Below are positions 26,524-37,484 of a DNA stretch of 64,000 nt, piece by piece. The notes under the pieces were generated by a model that saw only the letters and a list, made by a program, of their open reading frames with translations, searched no databases and was not told the DNA's origin. The position numbers and the translations under genes are program-made. The DNA is from Sphingobacterium spiritivorum (GTDB lineage Bacteria; Bacteroidota; Bacteroidia; Sphingobacteriales; Sphingobacteriaceae), in contig NZ_CP068083.1 of assembly GCF_016725325.1 (NCBI RefSeq), forward strand, positions 2,046,001-2,110,000. The letters run 5' to 3'. Within the stretch, counting starts at the first letter, position 1. Every line of letters starts with the position of its first letter.

Positions 26524-29436
26524 ATGATGAAAAGATTCTATTGCTTTTTAATCTTAGTTTTTCCTGTATCTTTCCTGCAAGCAGCCGATTTTCCGGATGG
26601 ATATACTGCGAATACTAACCGATATCTGTTACAGGATACCGTGAGTACCGATACGCTCCTTCTACAGCGGCTTAATCCTACAGCTGTCAGATTGGGAAGT
26701 GCAGACTCGGTACATATTCAGACGGTGTCGACATTTCCTTTCCACAGTGTGGCTCAATATCTCAAAGGTGAAGTAGCGGGGGTGTATGTGCAGGAGAATA
26801 CTGCTGAGCCGGGTACAAACAGAAATATTGTCTTGCGCGGATTGGCAGCACCGTTATTCTCCAACAAGGATATCAACGCTTCCCAGCCTACTATTTTTGT
26901 AAATGGTGTACCGCTGACTCAGGAAAATAACTTTTCGTATGGCATTCAGAAATACGATTATAACAGACTTGGGCCGGGGACAGATTTCGCAAGTATCTTT
27001 AATATCAATGCGATAGAATCTATCGAAGTCATTAAAGATCCTGCAAAATTAGCTGCATTAGGACCATTGGCTGCAAATGGTGCTATCTGGATCACAACTA
27101 AAGGAGGGAAATCAGGACCGAGTGAAATCAGTCTTAATTCCTACTACGGGATGAATACCCGAAAGTCTGTCACTCCTGTCAATGCACAATATGAGAATAT
27201 GTTCAGACAGCAGTTCTACTCCAAATATGGAACCGAACAAGACCGGCTCACCTATCCTTCTTACCTTGGAGATTCTACAAATGTAAATTATTATGGACCG
27301 TCAGACTGGTCTGAAGAATACAATAAAAATCAACCGTTATACTCTATAGACTTATCTCTGAGAGGAGGTTCAGACAGAGCTAATTTTAATTTTCTGGGTG
27401 GTCATACCAGTAATACTTCCAGTGCGGATGCCGCAAATTTCAAGCGTTATAATGCGACGTTTAATGTCAATATGGCGCCAGCGGAATGGTTCAATTTTAC
27501 AGCCTATGTCAATGCCTCCCGAGTGGAGCGTAAGCGTAACCGTTCTTTACGCGACAGAATTTCGGAAACGGGCTATCTGCCTGATCTGAGTATTCCGATG
27601 TCACCCAACCGTGAAGTGTATGCCCGCTATCTGAAAGAATTTGACAAAAATGTGGATGGCAATGTGATGAATGCTGTGCAGGCCTTTATATCAGCGGATT
27701 TCTCCATATTAAGTAATCTTCGATATACTACTAAATTTTCGATCGATTACAACGAAGGGTTAAGAGATGTGTTTTATGCTTCTTCGTTAATGGATGATAA
27801 CAATTATGTATCCAATTATAACGGCTATAACCAACGGTATAAATTTGATCATGCTCTAAACTACAATCTGGGAAAAGATACAGATCATCAGTTAGATCTT
27901 ACAGCAGGAATGGAATATATGGAAGACCTGTACCGGTTTACATATACCAAAACATATGACGGACCGAATGATTTCATCAAGTTAAATCTTAAAGAATCGA
28001 CCCTTCCTACTTACAGATATACGAATCGTGAAGACCTGAGAGTATACTCTTTTTATGGAAATGCAAAATATAAGTATAAAAATCTTTTGGATCTGAATGC
28101 TGTATTGCGCTATGACGGATCATCTACAGTACAAAAGGATAACAGATGGCTGTTCACGCCGGCAGTGAGTGCAAAATGGAATGTGAAAAATCAATTTTTC
28201 ACCACGAATGATGGGATTAATGAACTTTCGATCAAAGCCGGATGGGGAAGGATCGGAAAGTTGCTGACCATTAGTCGCTTTGCGACAGGACCGCAGTATG
28301 CAACAGATCTAAACTGGAGTACAGAAGCTGGATTGGTTTCTTACAATGGTTTCGCAGCTATTTCAAGACCATATACATTAGGTTGGGTAGGCTATGATGT
28401 TGAATGGCCGTATACAGATCACTTTAACATTGATCTGGAAGGTTCGTTCTTCTCTAACAGATTGTCAGCAGGAATCTCATTGTACAATAAAAACGACAAA
28501 AATCAGATTGCGTCCATTCCGGTTCCCGCTGAATATGGATATACCGGTCGCTATATGAACGGTCTGAATGTCAATAATAAAGGTGTGGATCTAGCACTAG
28601 GATTAAACGTGCTGACTAATCCTGATAAACTGCAATGGACAAGTGCATTTAATTTTAATATTAACAAAAATACACTCAAAGCGCTTCCTAATAATCTGCA
28701 AACCTTAATTGTAGGTGATCGCAAGCTTGAGGTTGGAAAATCTGTTGATCAATTCTGGGTATATCAGAATGCAGGAATTTACAATACCGAAAGCGAAATC
28801 CCTGTTAATCCAAATACGGGACGTAAAATGATGTTCCAGGGAGTTGAAATGAATGCCGGTGACGCTAAATGGGTGGATCAGAACGGAGACTTTGATGTCA
28901 ATGAAGATGATAAAATATTGGCAGGAAATGCAATGCCTAAGTTTGTCGGAGGATGGAGTAACCAGTTCAAGTACAAAAACTTTGACCTGGGTTTTCAATG
29001 GTATTTTGCATTAGGGCATAAAGCATTGAACCAGCGGGTTTCCAACCGTTACGACTTCATCAACAACGAATCTAACAATACCATTAACTCTGTAAAAGAG
29101 ATTTTTCACTGGCAGCAGGATTTTGATATCACAAAATATCCTATTTACAACCCATGGAGCAGCAGCGTACCTTACCGTGTAGATCAGGATCTTTTTATGG
29201 AAAATGCATCCTTCGTAAAATTGAGATCTGTCTCTGTCGGATATGAAATTGCAGGACTTAAAGAAAAGGTCAAAAGACTCAGAAAAGCGTATGTGTATGT
29301 AACAGGAACCAATCTGCTCACTATTACCAAATTCACAGGTATAGATCCTGAGCTTATAGACTTTAATGGCTATTACTCAGGCTACGGACTTCCGCTGTCA
29401 CCGACATTTACGCTGGGTTTCAAGTTAGATCTCTAA
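26524..29436 (+). CDS. SusC/RagA-family TonB-dependent receptor 1 (no CPD domain)
   Basis: An outer-membrane importer that takes up ligand delivered by its SusD partner, powered by TonB. Signal peptide to about residue 20. Unlike most SusC proteins it has no N-terminal carboxypeptidase-D-like regulatory domain: after about 55 residues it goes straight into the plug domain (VAQYLKGEVAGVYVQE, NIVLRGLAAPL, TIFVNGVPLT, IESIEVIKDPAKLAALG). The barrel ends in the usual aromatic-rich C terminus, SPTFTLGFKLDL. The 970-residue length fits. It is the first gene of the eleven-gene operon and is followed 18 bp later by its SusD. Confidence 0.93.
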   Translation: MMKRFYCFLILVFPVSFLQAADFPDGYTANTNRYLLQDTVSTDTLLLQRLNPTAVRLGSADSVHIQTVSTFPFHSVAQYLKGEVAGVYVQENTAEPGTNRNIVLRGLAAPLFSNKDINASQPTIFVNGVPLTQENNFSYGIQKYDYNRLGPGTDFASIFNINAIESIEVIKDPAKLAALGPLAANGAIWITTKGGKSGPSEISLNSYYGMNTRKSVTPVNAQYENMFRQQFYSKYGTEQDRLTYPSYLGDSTNVNYYGPSDWSEEYNKNQPLYSIDLSLRGGSDRANFNFLGGHTSNTSSADAANFKRYNATFNVNMAPAEWFNFTAYVNASRVERKRNRSLRDRISETGYLPDLSIPMSPNREVYARYLKEFDKNVDGNVMNAVQAFISADFSILSNLRYTTKFSIDYNEGLRDVFYASSLMDDNNYVSNYNGYNQRYKFDHALNYNLGKDTDHQLDLTAGMEYMEDLYRFTYTKTYDGPNDFIKLNLKESTLPTYRYTNREDLRVYSFYGNAKYKYKNLLDLNAVLRYDGSSTVQKDNRWLFTPAVSAKWNVKNQFFTTNDGINELSIKAGWGRIGKLLTISRFATGPQYATDLNWSTEAGLVSYNGFAAISRPYTLGWVGYDVEWPYTDHFNIDLEGSFFSNRLSAGISLYNKNDKNQIASIPVPAEYGYTGRYMNGLNVNNKGVDLALGLNVLTNPDKLQWTSAFNFNINKNTLKALPNNLQTLIVGDRKLEVGKSVDQFWVYQNAGIYNTESEIPVNPNTGRKMMFQGVEMNAGDAKWVDQNGDFDVNEDDKILAGNAMPKFVGGWSNQFKYKNFDLGFQWYFALGHKALNQRVSNRYDFINNESNNTINSVKEIFHWQQDFDITKYPIYNPWSSSVPYRVDQDLFMENASFVKLRSVSVGYEIAGLKEKVKRLRKAYVYVTGTNLLTITKFTGIDPELIDFNGYYSGYGLPLSPTFTLGFKLDL

Positions 29437-29454
29437 CCAATTGATTACGATTTT

Positions 29455-30984
29455 ATGAAAAGATATTTTAATAAAAAGAATGTTTCCTGTTTTTTAATGT
29501 TGATGACAGGTCTGACAGGAATGATAACCATTTCCTGTGAAAATAAACTGGACATCGATTCGGCGAATGTTGCTTCTGAAACAAAACAATGGACGGATAT
29601 TTCAGATACCCGCTCTTCATTGATGGGATTGTATGGTCTTACCAGAGCCGCATTGCAGGATAATAATGCACATTGGGTTTATGGTGAGATGAGAGGGAAA
29701 GATTTCGTTTCTTACAAACGCTCTGATCTGGAGGCCGTTTACAGAAATGATTTAAAAGCATCATATCCGATGATCTCAGCATTGTCCAACTGGAGAAGGT
29801 TTTATGCTGTGGTAAATGCAGCTTCTATCTTCATAGAGCGTGCTCCGGAGGTATATGAAAAAGATGAACGCTATACGGAGTTGAACCTTAAATATGATAT
29901 TGCACAGGCACGTGCTATACGGGCGTTCGCCTATTTCTATATGGTACGTATCTGGGGCGACGTTCCGTTGCTGACCAAATCCTATGATGATGGTAAATTT
30001 ACCGAATTCGGCAGGGCAGACCAGGCATCTGTATTAGCATTTGCAAGCCAGGAATTGTTGAAAGCTGCGGAGGATCTGCCTTACTTATACGGGGTGAATC
30101 TACAGACCTACTATGGTGTTACATCTGTTGAATGGAGAGGCGTATTATTCAACAAACTGACAGCATATGCACTCTTGGCACATATTGCGGCATGGCAGGG
30201 GAAATATATTGATGCAGATGTATTTGCCAAGTTTGTGTTGGATAATTACAGTAAAGTAGGATTATTCTACTCCAATATTACGCAGCTGACTGGTAGAACA
30301 GGAATCTTCTCTTCTTCGGAAAATTATTCACAGCTACTTAATTTTCAATCTTCTTATGCCTTTAATGAAGCAACTGCTACCGGACATATCGAGCAGTTGA
30401 CACTGGCCAAGCCGCTGACAAATAAGACTATGCCGGACATCTTTGTTCCTAAAGACAGTGTGATTACCATTTTTAATGACCCTAATGATACCCGTTTCGG
30501 TATTGATACTATTTCAGGGCTGACAAGAACTAATTACTTCACAAACTTCAGCGGTGAGATTCCGATTTTCAGTAAGATCAAAGTAATCAGAGACGGAGAT
30601 GGAGACAGTGATTTCAATATTTTCGGATCTAATCTGATTTTTACCCGACTGGAAGAAATTACGTTGTTAAGAGCAGAAGCTAAAGCAGCTTTAGGAGAGA
30701 CCGGTGAGGCGCGCACATTGTTGAATGTAATCCGCACAAGCCGTGGGCTACCGGCATTTCATGAGGGAAGGACAGAGAATATTCTTGATGTAATCTTCGA
30801 AGAGAGAAGAAGGGAGCTGATGGGTGAAGGCTGGAGATGGTACGACATCATTCGTTTCAATAAGTTACGGAAAAAGGACAGCAATGTCGTAAAACTTATC
30901 AATGAAGGAGGAATATATTGGCCTATCGCCACAGATGTGCTAAGGAACAATTCAAAACTCGTACAAAATCCGTATTGGAAATAA
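29455..30984 (+). CDS. SusD/RagB-family surface lipoprotein 1
   Basis: The ligand-binding lid of the SusC pore. A lipoprotein of 509 residues with the lipobox ending at Cys in TISCENK. SusD features are present: a TPR-like helical scaffold with ARAIRAFAYFYMVRIWGDVPLL, the conserved block LEEITLLRAEAKAALGE with NVIRTSRGL, and FEERRRELMGEGWRWYDIIRF near the C terminus. It lies between SusC 1 and a fasciclin-like lipoprotein. The ligand cannot be deduced from sequence, but the M60 peptidase in the same operon suggests glycopeptide. Confidence 0.93.
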   Translation: MKRYFNKKNVSCFLMLMTGLTGMITISCENKLDIDSANVASETKQWTDISDTRSSLMGLYGLTRAALQDNNAHWVYGEMRGKDFVSYKRSDLEAVYRNDLKASYPMISALSNWRRFYAVVNAASIFIERAPEVYEKDERYTELNLKYDIAQARAIRAFAYFYMVRIWGDVPLLTKSYDDGKFTEFGRADQASVLAFASQELLKAAEDLPYLYGVNLQTYYGVTSVEWRGVLFNKLTAYALLAHIAAWQGKYIDADVFAKFVLDNYSKVGLFYSNITQLTGRTGIFSSSENYSQLLNFQSSYAFNEATATGHIEQLTLAKPLTNKTMPDIFVPKDSVITIFNDPNDTRFGIDTISGLTRTNYFTNFSGEIPIFSKIKVIRDGDGDSDFNIFGSNLIFTRLEEITLLRAEAKAALGETGEARTLLNVIRTSRGLPAFHEGRTENILDVIFEERRRELMGEGWRWYDIIRFNKLRKKDSNVVKLINEGGIYWPIATDVLRNNSKLVQNPYWK

Positions 30985-31005
30985 AGACTATAACCACCTC
31001 ATATT

Positions 31006-31674
31006 ATGATTAGAATTCAACATATCTGGTTTGTATTCGCATTGTTTATACTGACTGCAACCGTTTCTTGTGAGAAAGGTGACGAATACTATAAGGATTA
31101 TCAAAACAATACCAAGGTTTATGACGGTACTATACTGAAGTATCTGGAAAGCCAAAAGGGAACTTACGATTCATTACTTCTGGTACTGGACCGGGCTCCG
31201 GGACTTCGTTCCAAACTAATGGGTACAGAAAAATTCACATTTTACGCAATGACAAACCGGAGTTTTGAGATTGCAGTAAAGGCGCTCAATGCGACCCGTA
31301 AATTGACAAATAAAGCACCTCTATACCTCGAAGATGTGGACCAGTTAGAGCTGGATTCCCTGATGGGAAGATACATCTTTGAAGGTGAGGTAACCACAGA
31401 AACACTATATCCTTATATAGACGGTCTGAAAACTAAAAGTGTCTATGGATATGATATGCATATGTACTATAATGTTTCAAACGCCTCGGGCTTTGTTTCC
31501 GGAGGACAGCAGGAAATAGAGTTTAGTGATGTCAACAACTCTATTTTCAAAAGATATTGGCAAACAACTACGACTACTGCAGTCAATTTGAAGACCACTA
31601 ACGGCGTCATTCATTTTCTTTCAGCCAGTCATGATTTTGGGTTCAATAAGTTCACTTCTAAGTTTTCTCAATAA
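31006..31674 (+). CDS. Fasciclin-like lipoprotein 1
   Basis: A 222-residue lipoprotein (lipobox ATVSC) with one fasciclin (FAS1)-like domain: NGTI-type start VYDGTILKYLESQ, the H1-like segment GTEKFTFYAMTNRSFEIAVKAL, and a closing TNGVIHFLSA, which is the H2 position. The overall pattern is FAS1, though with weak conservation. It is a paralogue of the 257-residue protein after the second SusD. Such proteins follow SusC/SusD pairs in many Bacteroidota loci and probably sit on the surface with the pore. The exact role is not known. Confidence 0.75.
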   Translation: MIRIQHIWFVFALFILTATVSCEKGDEYYKDYQNNTKVYDGTILKYLESQKGTYDSLLLVLDRAPGLRSKLMGTEKFTFYAMTNRSFEIAVKALNATRKLTNKAPLYLEDVDQLELDSLMGRYIFEGEVTTETLYPYIDGLKTKSVYGYDMHMYYNVSNASGFVSGGQQEIEFSDVNNSIFKRYWQTTTTTAVNLKTTNGVIHFLSASHDFGFNKFTSKFSQ

Positions 31675-32717
31675 TGTATATGAACAGAAACTATATAAGC
31701 AATACGATAAAAGGCGCTTTAGGTCTTATATCTGTTATTCTACTCTCTTCGTGTAATAAAAATTTGCCGGATCATCTGGATGCACTGGATAATGATGTGA
31801 CATACACTACCACTACTTATGAGCCGGTATTAGGAAGAACCACTTTATTCAATAATAATGTGAACGTAGGCAGAAATTCTACGCTTCCCTTAGATTTTAA
31901 AATTTACAGTATACGTACCGCCGATGGGGATCCGGCACCGGAGTTAACCAGTAAATTTCCGGTCAAAGTATGGAAAAAAGCGTATACAGGAGCTGAAACT
32001 ACATTGGCTGAAATCGAGAGTAAACGTGAAGTGCAGTACAGACCTCTTTTAGAAATTCAGGAGAAATCCGGAGAGATCACGATGTGGAATCCGGGAAGTT
32101 CAAGCTTTGTTAAGAATAGTCCTGATCCGGGTTATGTTTTTGATGTAGAAATAAGCAACACAGGAGGACGCAAATTTGCAAGGAACCTTAAACTGAAACC
32201 TTACAAAGAGAGACCTTACGAACCTTCAACTGTAGATCCTGCTACAGGATTGTCTCTTCGTCCGTATGTATTTCCTTCTTTAATGGTAAATACAGTTGGT
32301 GAACGTACAGGACAGTTTTTAGGTTTTGGGGATATGGTAGTTTATTTCTTTAAAAATGAAGAGCAAGCTGGCAATTCACTGACATTCAGTTTTGTAGATT
32401 CCTTAAATAATTACATCAATCCGGATAAGTTTAATGCAACGAACTGGGAAAAGCTGATTCACGGATTTGATATGGTCAAGACCAATCAGAAAGTAACGTA
32501 TAAGGTGGCCTATCCTATTCCATTGATTAATCAGAGGACTGACTACACCAATATTGACGGAACCAGAGCCAGTGTGACGTTTGCATACAGACGGCTTGGT
32601 TTCGGCGGGGGAAGTGTATTGGCAAGACTAGGGTTAGATTTTGCAATTTTTGAAGAAGGCAATTGGGAAATTCAATTCCGGTTTACGGGCGAATCACCAA
32701 GATTTACTAATGAATAA
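31674..32717 (+). CDS. Surface lipoprotein, DUF5007-like
   Basis: A 347-residue lipoprotein (signal ends LLSSCNKN) of a family seen only in Bacteroidota SusCD loci; I believe it is DUF5007, but this is from memory of the family pattern. The body is beta-rich with no catalytic motif I can identify, so a glycan- or protein-binding role is more likely than an enzyme. Its start overlaps the stop of the fasciclin-like gene by one base (TAATG), and it precedes the second SusC by 24 bp, so it belongs to the operon. Confidence 0.65.
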   Translation: MYMNRNYISNTIKGALGLISVILLSSCNKNLPDHLDALDNDVTYTTTTYEPVLGRTTLFNNNVNVGRNSTLPLDFKIYSIRTADGDPAPELTSKFPVKVWKKAYTGAETTLAEIESKREVQYRPLLEIQEKSGEITMWNPGSSSFVKNSPDPGYVFDVEISNTGGRKFARNLKLKPYKERPYEPSTVDPATGLSLRPYVFPSLMVNTVGERTGQFLGFGDMVVYFFKNEEQAGNSLTFSFVDSLNNYINPDKFNATNWEKLIHGFDMVKTNQKVTYKVAYPIPLINQRTDYTNIDGTRASVTFAYRRLGFGGGSVLARLGLDFAIFEEGNWEIQFRFTGESPRFTNE

Positions 32718-32741
32718 CCCCCAACTTATTAATCAGAAATT

Positions 32742-35700
32742 ATGAAAAGTATATATATTATTTTATGTTTTGTGTGCACGTTCTGTAGTTCCGTTGCTCT
32801 TGCGCAGAATGTTACAGTGAGGGGGATTGTGAAGAATAGTGCAAATGGCGAAACACTAAGTGATGTCTCTATTTTGATAGAAACACCAAGAAGAGCAATC
32901 GGTACTTCCGGAAAAGACGGATCTTTTGCTGTGACTGTTCCTGCCAACTCCACATTACTGTTTACCTTTCAGGGAACACAGGTTCGCCAGAAAATAGAAG
33001 CCGGAAGAACGGTCTACAATATCAACATGGCTATAAAGGAAAATGTGATAAACGAAGTAGAGGTAACAGTAGGATATCAGGCGCGTAAGAAAACATCATT
33101 TACAGGGTCTGCGGTAGTTATCTCCGGAAAGGAAATACAGGATCAGCCTGCTGCGAATTTTACCGATTTATTACAGGGAAAAGTAGCCGGACTTAATGTA
33201 CAGTTGAATAATGGTACTCCGGGAGTTCGTGGATCCATGGCTATCCGTGGTATTTCTAATATCAATGTGCAGGGATCGGGAGACAACGCTTTCCTGACAC
33301 CAACATCACCATTGTTTGTTATTGACGGCATTCCGATTGAAGACAATGCAAATTACGAATATGGATTTCAGTCAGCAGGACCGGGTATCAGCCCTATCGC
33401 GATGATTCCAACTGAAGATATTGAAGACATTACCGTATTGAAAGATGCGCAGGCTACGGCACTTTATGGCTCAAAAGGTGCATATGGGGTAATCCTGGTA
33501 ACGACTAAACGCGGACGTTCTAAAGTGCCGATTGTATCGTATGAGAGCAAGTTATTTATAAATGCAGTACCGGGACTGAGAAATGTAATCGGAGGAAAAG
33601 GTGAGCGTTATCTTCGCTTGCAACAGATCCTTGGTTACGATTCGACCTATAATTCTGCGTTGCAGCACATCAATGATTCACCCATGCTGGCAGACAGTTT
33701 GAATGCCTTCTACAATAATTCTACAGACTGGCAATCCTATTTTTACAGACCGACTGTCAACAATAGCCAGAATGTGAATATATCCGGAGGAGATCAGGCA
33801 TTCAACTATAAAGTGAATACGGGATATTATGATGAGAATGGTATTATCAAGAATACCGGATTTACACGCTATTCCCTTCAAATGAATATGCAATATATGC
33901 CTTCTTCTAAGTTCAGATTAATGGCATACCTGAACAGTTCTTTAGCTAAAAACAGTACCGGATCAGGAAATGCGCTGCAGCAATCCGGAGTCGGGAGCTC
34001 GGCTAATACCTCATCTCTGTTGCCTTCCCCTTCATTATTTACAGGGAGCAGTGATGCGTTAGCCGCACTCAACGTTCTGAATGACAGTAAAACAGGGAAT
34101 CTCTCTTCTCAGGTAGAGATTCAGTATGAACCCATACCTGGCGTACGGGCATCGTCTACGCTTAATTACAATTACCTCAGAGGAACACAGGATCGATTTA
34201 CACAGGGAGCTTTGAATGCGGATAAATCTGAAGTGTATTCCTATAATGACAGGACCAATACCTTGTATAATAGAAATCTATTGGCCTATAACAAGACCTT
34301 TGCTGAAAAACATAATCTGAGTGTATACGGATTTGCTGAATTTGAAGTGGTGAATAAACGAGGAGATGAAATGAGCATTACGGGTACACCAAATGATCAG
34401 ATTACAGTCGGATTAGGATACGATACCCGCAATCAGAAAGGTGGAACATTGTATAAAATCACACAGGAAAAAAGAACAGTGGGGTATGCCGGAAGTTTTT
34501 CATACAATTACAATGAAAAATACTATATAGATTTTACATACAGAGTTGACGGTACATCTACTACAGGAGGGCTCAATCCGTGGACATACCTTCCTACAGG
34601 AGGACTTCGCTGGAACTTCAGCAACGAAAAATTCGCTGAAAACTGGGATTGGCTATCACTGGGATCTATTAGAGGTACGTGGGGTAAGAATATCATCCCG
34701 GTAGGAACCATATATGATGTGTATGGTAAGTATTTTCAGGATGGAAGAACCTACAATAACCAGCCTACCGTATCTATTGATCTGGGAGCAATTCCGAATG
34801 TGAACTTGCAGCCACAGACAAAGACAACACTCAACTTAGCGACAGACTGGGCATTTTTCAATAACAATCTGACATTCACATATGAATATTATTACAGCCA
34901 GAGTGATAAGATGTTAAGGAAAAAACTAATCTCTACAGAGAATGCTTTCGAAGCTGTAAATTCTAATGAGACCAGCGTTGTTAACAGAGGACATGAATTC
35001 CAGTTTAACTACAGACCACTTAACAATAAAACATGGTCTCTGTCCTTCAACGGAAACTTTGCCATCAATCAGGATATTACAGCAGCATTGCCGGATGGCG
35101 TAAGACAACTGCTGATCAAAGACGAATCCAATTATTATCAGGATATTCTTTACCAATTGGGAACGAATACATTATCCAACGTACTGTTTCACTACAGAGG
35201 TGTTTACAGAACAGATGATGATGTGCCTGTAGATCCGCGTACCGGAATGAAATACCGTACCGGAGGAATCTTTGGTGCAGACAGAGAGTTCAGAGCCGGT
35301 GATCCGATATGGACGGATCTGAATGGTGACTACATTCTCGATGAGAAAGATCTGGTTGTCGTTGGGAATTCGCAACCAAAAGTAACGGGAGGTTTTGGTG
35401 CATTTATCAAATACAAACAATTCTCCCTGCAAACAAACTTTGTTTTCACAATCAAACGTGATATCCTGAATAATGCACTGGCAGATCGTTTCAGAAGTTA
35501 TTCTAACCCAAGAGGACTGGTAACTTATGACAGCAACGGCAAACCGATTATGCCTGGAGCATTAGTACCGCTTAGTCAGTACAATATCTGGACACAACCG
35601 GGAGATGATGCCTATTACCCGAATCCGTTTGATTTTATCCGAAATGAACTGAATGATTTTTACAGATATAACCAAACCCTTTTCCAGGAAGACGGATCAT

Positions 35701-35924
35701 ATCTGAAGTTCAATTCAGCTACATTTTCTTACAACTTTGACAGAGAATGGACCAGACGTATGGGGATTTCAGGTGCCCGTGTTTATTTCTCCGGAAATAA
35801 TATCTATACATTCTCGAAGTATTCAGGGCCAGATCCGGAGTTGGTATCCGATCTAGGAAGAGACTCCTCTAAGGGATATCCGAGAGCACGTAATTATACA
35901 TTAGGTTTAAGTGTCCAATTTTAA
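32742..35924 (+). CDS. SusC/RagA-family TonB-dependent receptor 2
   Basis: A 1060-residue outer-membrane importer. Signal peptide to about residue 22 (VALAQN), then the carboxypeptidase-D-like regulatory domain (VTVRGIVKNSANGETLSDVS, with GKDGSFAVTVP), then the plug (ITVLKDAQATALYGSKGAYG, VTTKRG) and the barrel with C terminus RNYTLGLSVQF. It is the conventional SusC type, unlike SusC 1 in the same operon, and is followed 11 bp later by its SusD. Two SusC/D pairs in one operon suggest either two related ligands or two sizes of product. Confidence 0.95.
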   Translation: MKSIYIILCFVCTFCSSVALAQNVTVRGIVKNSANGETLSDVSILIETPRRAIGTSGKDGSFAVTVPANSTLLFTFQGTQVRQKIEAGRTVYNINMAIKENVINEVEVTVGYQARKKTSFTGSAVVISGKEIQDQPAANFTDLLQGKVAGLNVQLNNGTPGVRGSMAIRGISNINVQGSGDNAFLTPTSPLFVIDGIPIEDNANYEYGFQSAGPGISPIAMIPTEDIEDITVLKDAQATALYGSKGAYGVILVTTKRGRSKVPIVSYESKLFINAVPGLRNVIGGKGERYLRLQQILGYDSTYNSALQHINDSPMLADSLNAFYNNSTDWQSYFYRPTVNNSQNVNISGGDQAFNYKVNTGYYDENGIIKNTGFTRYSLQMNMQYMPSSKFRLMAYLNSSLAKNSTGSGNALQQSGVGSSANTSSLLPSPSLFTGSSDALAALNVLNDSKTGNLSSQVEIQYEPIPGVRASSTLNYNYLRGTQDRFTQGALNADKSEVYSYNDRTNTLYNRNLLAYNKTFAEKHNLSVYGFAEFEVVNKRGDEMSITGTPNDQITVGLGYDTRNQKGGTLYKITQEKRTVGYAGSFSYNYNEKYYIDFTYRVDGTSTTGGLNPWTYLPTGGLRWNFSNEKFAENWDWLSLGSIRGTWGKNIIPVGTIYDVYGKYFQDGRTYNNQPTVSIDLGAIPNVNLQPQTKTTLNLATDWAFFNNNLTFTYEYYYSQSDKMLRKKLISTENAFEAVNSNETSVVNRGHEFQFNYRPLNNKTWSLSFNGNFAINQDITAALPDGVRQLLIKDESNYYQDILYQLGTNTLSNVLFHYRGVYRTDDDVPVDPRTGMKYRTGGIFGADREFRAGDPIWTDLNGDYILDEKDLVVVGNSQPKVTGGFGAFIKYKQFSLQTNFVFTIKRDILNNALADRFRSYSNPRGLVTYDSNGKPIMPGALVPLSQYNIWTQPGDDAYYPNPFDFIRNELNDFYRYNQTLFQEDGSYLKFNSATFSYNFDREWTRRMGISGARVYFSGNNIYTFSKYSGPDPELVSDLGRDSSKGYPRARNYTLGLSVQF

Positions 35925-35935
35925 TTCAGAAAATT

Positions 35936-37471
35936 ATGAAACGATTATTATACATAGGTTTTACGCTGATTACCACATTGTTTGTGACTTCATGTGGAAA
36001 GGACTTTCTAAATGTAACACCAATCGATAACCTCTCCGGTAATAATTATTGGAAAACTAAGGCCGATTTTGAACAATTTACAGGTGGTATCTACTCCACT
36101 TTCAGAGAAGCGACAATGCGTCAGATCTTTTTTCCGGCTACCGGAGATTTTAGGTGTGCACCTATCAACAGGGCTCCCGGATCCAATGGTGCTGGCGCTA
36201 CATTCAATCACCTGACCTACTTAAAGTTCAATGATCTTAAAAGCTTGTTCGCACAGTATTATAAACCGGAACGAGCTTTTGGAGAAAACAATGATTATTT
36301 TGGTTTTCAGCAGGTTCGTAAATGGAATAATTTCTTTCTGATGGTACAGAAAGCCAATATTCTTTACTATCAGTTAGAGAATATAGAAAGTGGAATCCTT
36401 TCCGATGCAGATATCAAAAAATATAAAGCTGAGGCGGTATTTTTACGTAATCTGGCTTATTTTTTCATGGTCAGAGTCTGGGGTGATGTTCCTTATTATA
36501 CACAAGCTTTTCACAGTACACCGAGTCCCCGTGTAAATTTTTCAGAAGTACTGCAAAAAGGTATTGCTGATATGTCAGCCCATTATAAAGATTTGCCCTG
36601 GACGTACGAAGATCAATCTATCGTGGCGATACGGGCGATGAGAGGAAGTGCTATTGCACTGATGATGCACATGAATATGTGGGTGGCCGGATTCTCTTCC
36701 AACAAAACTCCTTATTACGAAGCGACAGCAGCATTGGGAAAGGAAATAATGGAAGAAAATGGTGGTGCTTACACATTATTGCCACTGGAAAGAACCAAGG
36801 AAATCTTTAAAGGACGTACAAAAGAAGGATTGTTTGAAATTGCACAAAACTTTAACTACGGAGAGTCATTCCACCTGTCATCAACTTTTTCTGACTATGT
36901 ACTGCGTGCACCAAATAAGGTAGTCACCCGGTCATATATCTACTACTCCAGCAAGTTCTTAGAAAAACTTTATCCTCCGGGAGAACGTGATCTGAGAAAA
37001 TCATACTGGTTTGACGAATTTATGTACAATACAGAAGGCCAGTTTCAGATGTTGAAATTTGTCAATGTCTTTATGGAAGAAGGGGAGGACAATAACCCGG
37101 ATGATAATCAGGTCGTTTTTCGTTATAATGATGCTATCATGTTGCGTGCCGAAGCGTTGGCAGAGCTGGAAAGAGATGGAGAAGCCAAGCTGGTTATCAA
37201 TGAAGTGCGCAGAAGAGCTGGTGCAAAAGAAGCGGCTTCTGAGAATGGAAAAGATTTGAAAGACCTGATCTGGTACGAACGCGCAAGAGAGTTGATGGGA
37301 GAAGGACATTGGTTCTATGATCTGGTACGTACAAAGAAAGTCATCAACGCTGAATATACAGAAGCGCCGATGTCTGTAGACGCATTTAATAGAGGCGGAT
37401 GGACCTGGCCTATCGATCAATCTGCTTTCGCAAATAATCCATTTATGACATACAATGCTTATTGGAACTAA
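35936..37471 (+). CDS. SusD/RagB-family surface lipoprotein 2
   Basis: A 511-residue SusD lipoprotein (lipobox VTSCGKD). Typical elements: NYWKTKADFEQFTGGIYSTF, AEAVFLRNLAYFFMVRVWGD, NDAIMLRAEALAEL with NEVRRRAGAKEA, and YERARELMGEGHWFYDLVRT. It pairs with SusC 2 and is clearly divergent from SusD 1, so the two pores probably have different specificity. The following fasciclin-like gene starts 13 bp downstream. Confidence 0.94.
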   Translation: MKRLLYIGFTLITTLFVTSCGKDFLNVTPIDNLSGNNYWKTKADFEQFTGGIYSTFREATMRQIFFPATGDFRCAPINRAPGSNGAGATFNHLTYLKFNDLKSLFAQYYKPERAFGENNDYFGFQQVRKWNNFFLMVQKANILYYQLENIESGILSDADIKKYKAEAVFLRNLAYFFMVRVWGDVPYYTQAFHSTPSPRVNFSEVLQKGIADMSAHYKDLPWTYEDQSIVAIRAMRGSAIALMMHMNMWVAGFSSNKTPYYEATAALGKEIMEENGGAYTLLPLERTKEIFKGRTKEGLFEIAQNFNYGESFHLSSTFSDYVLRAPNKVVTRSYIYYSSKFLEKLYPPGERDLRKSYWFDEFMYNTEGQFQMLKFVNVFMEEGEDNNPDDNQVVFRYNDAIMLRAEALAELERDGEAKLVINEVRRRAGAKEAASENGKDLKDLIWYERARELMGEGHWFYDLVRTKKVINAEYTEAPMSVDAFNRGGWTWPIDQSAFANNPFMTYNAYWN

Positions 37472-37484
37472 TCAGATAGAAATT

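Noticed and set aside
33143..35432. Several short frames on the minus strand within SusC 2
   Set aside because: All lie inside a full-length TonB receptor gene with continuous domain structure.
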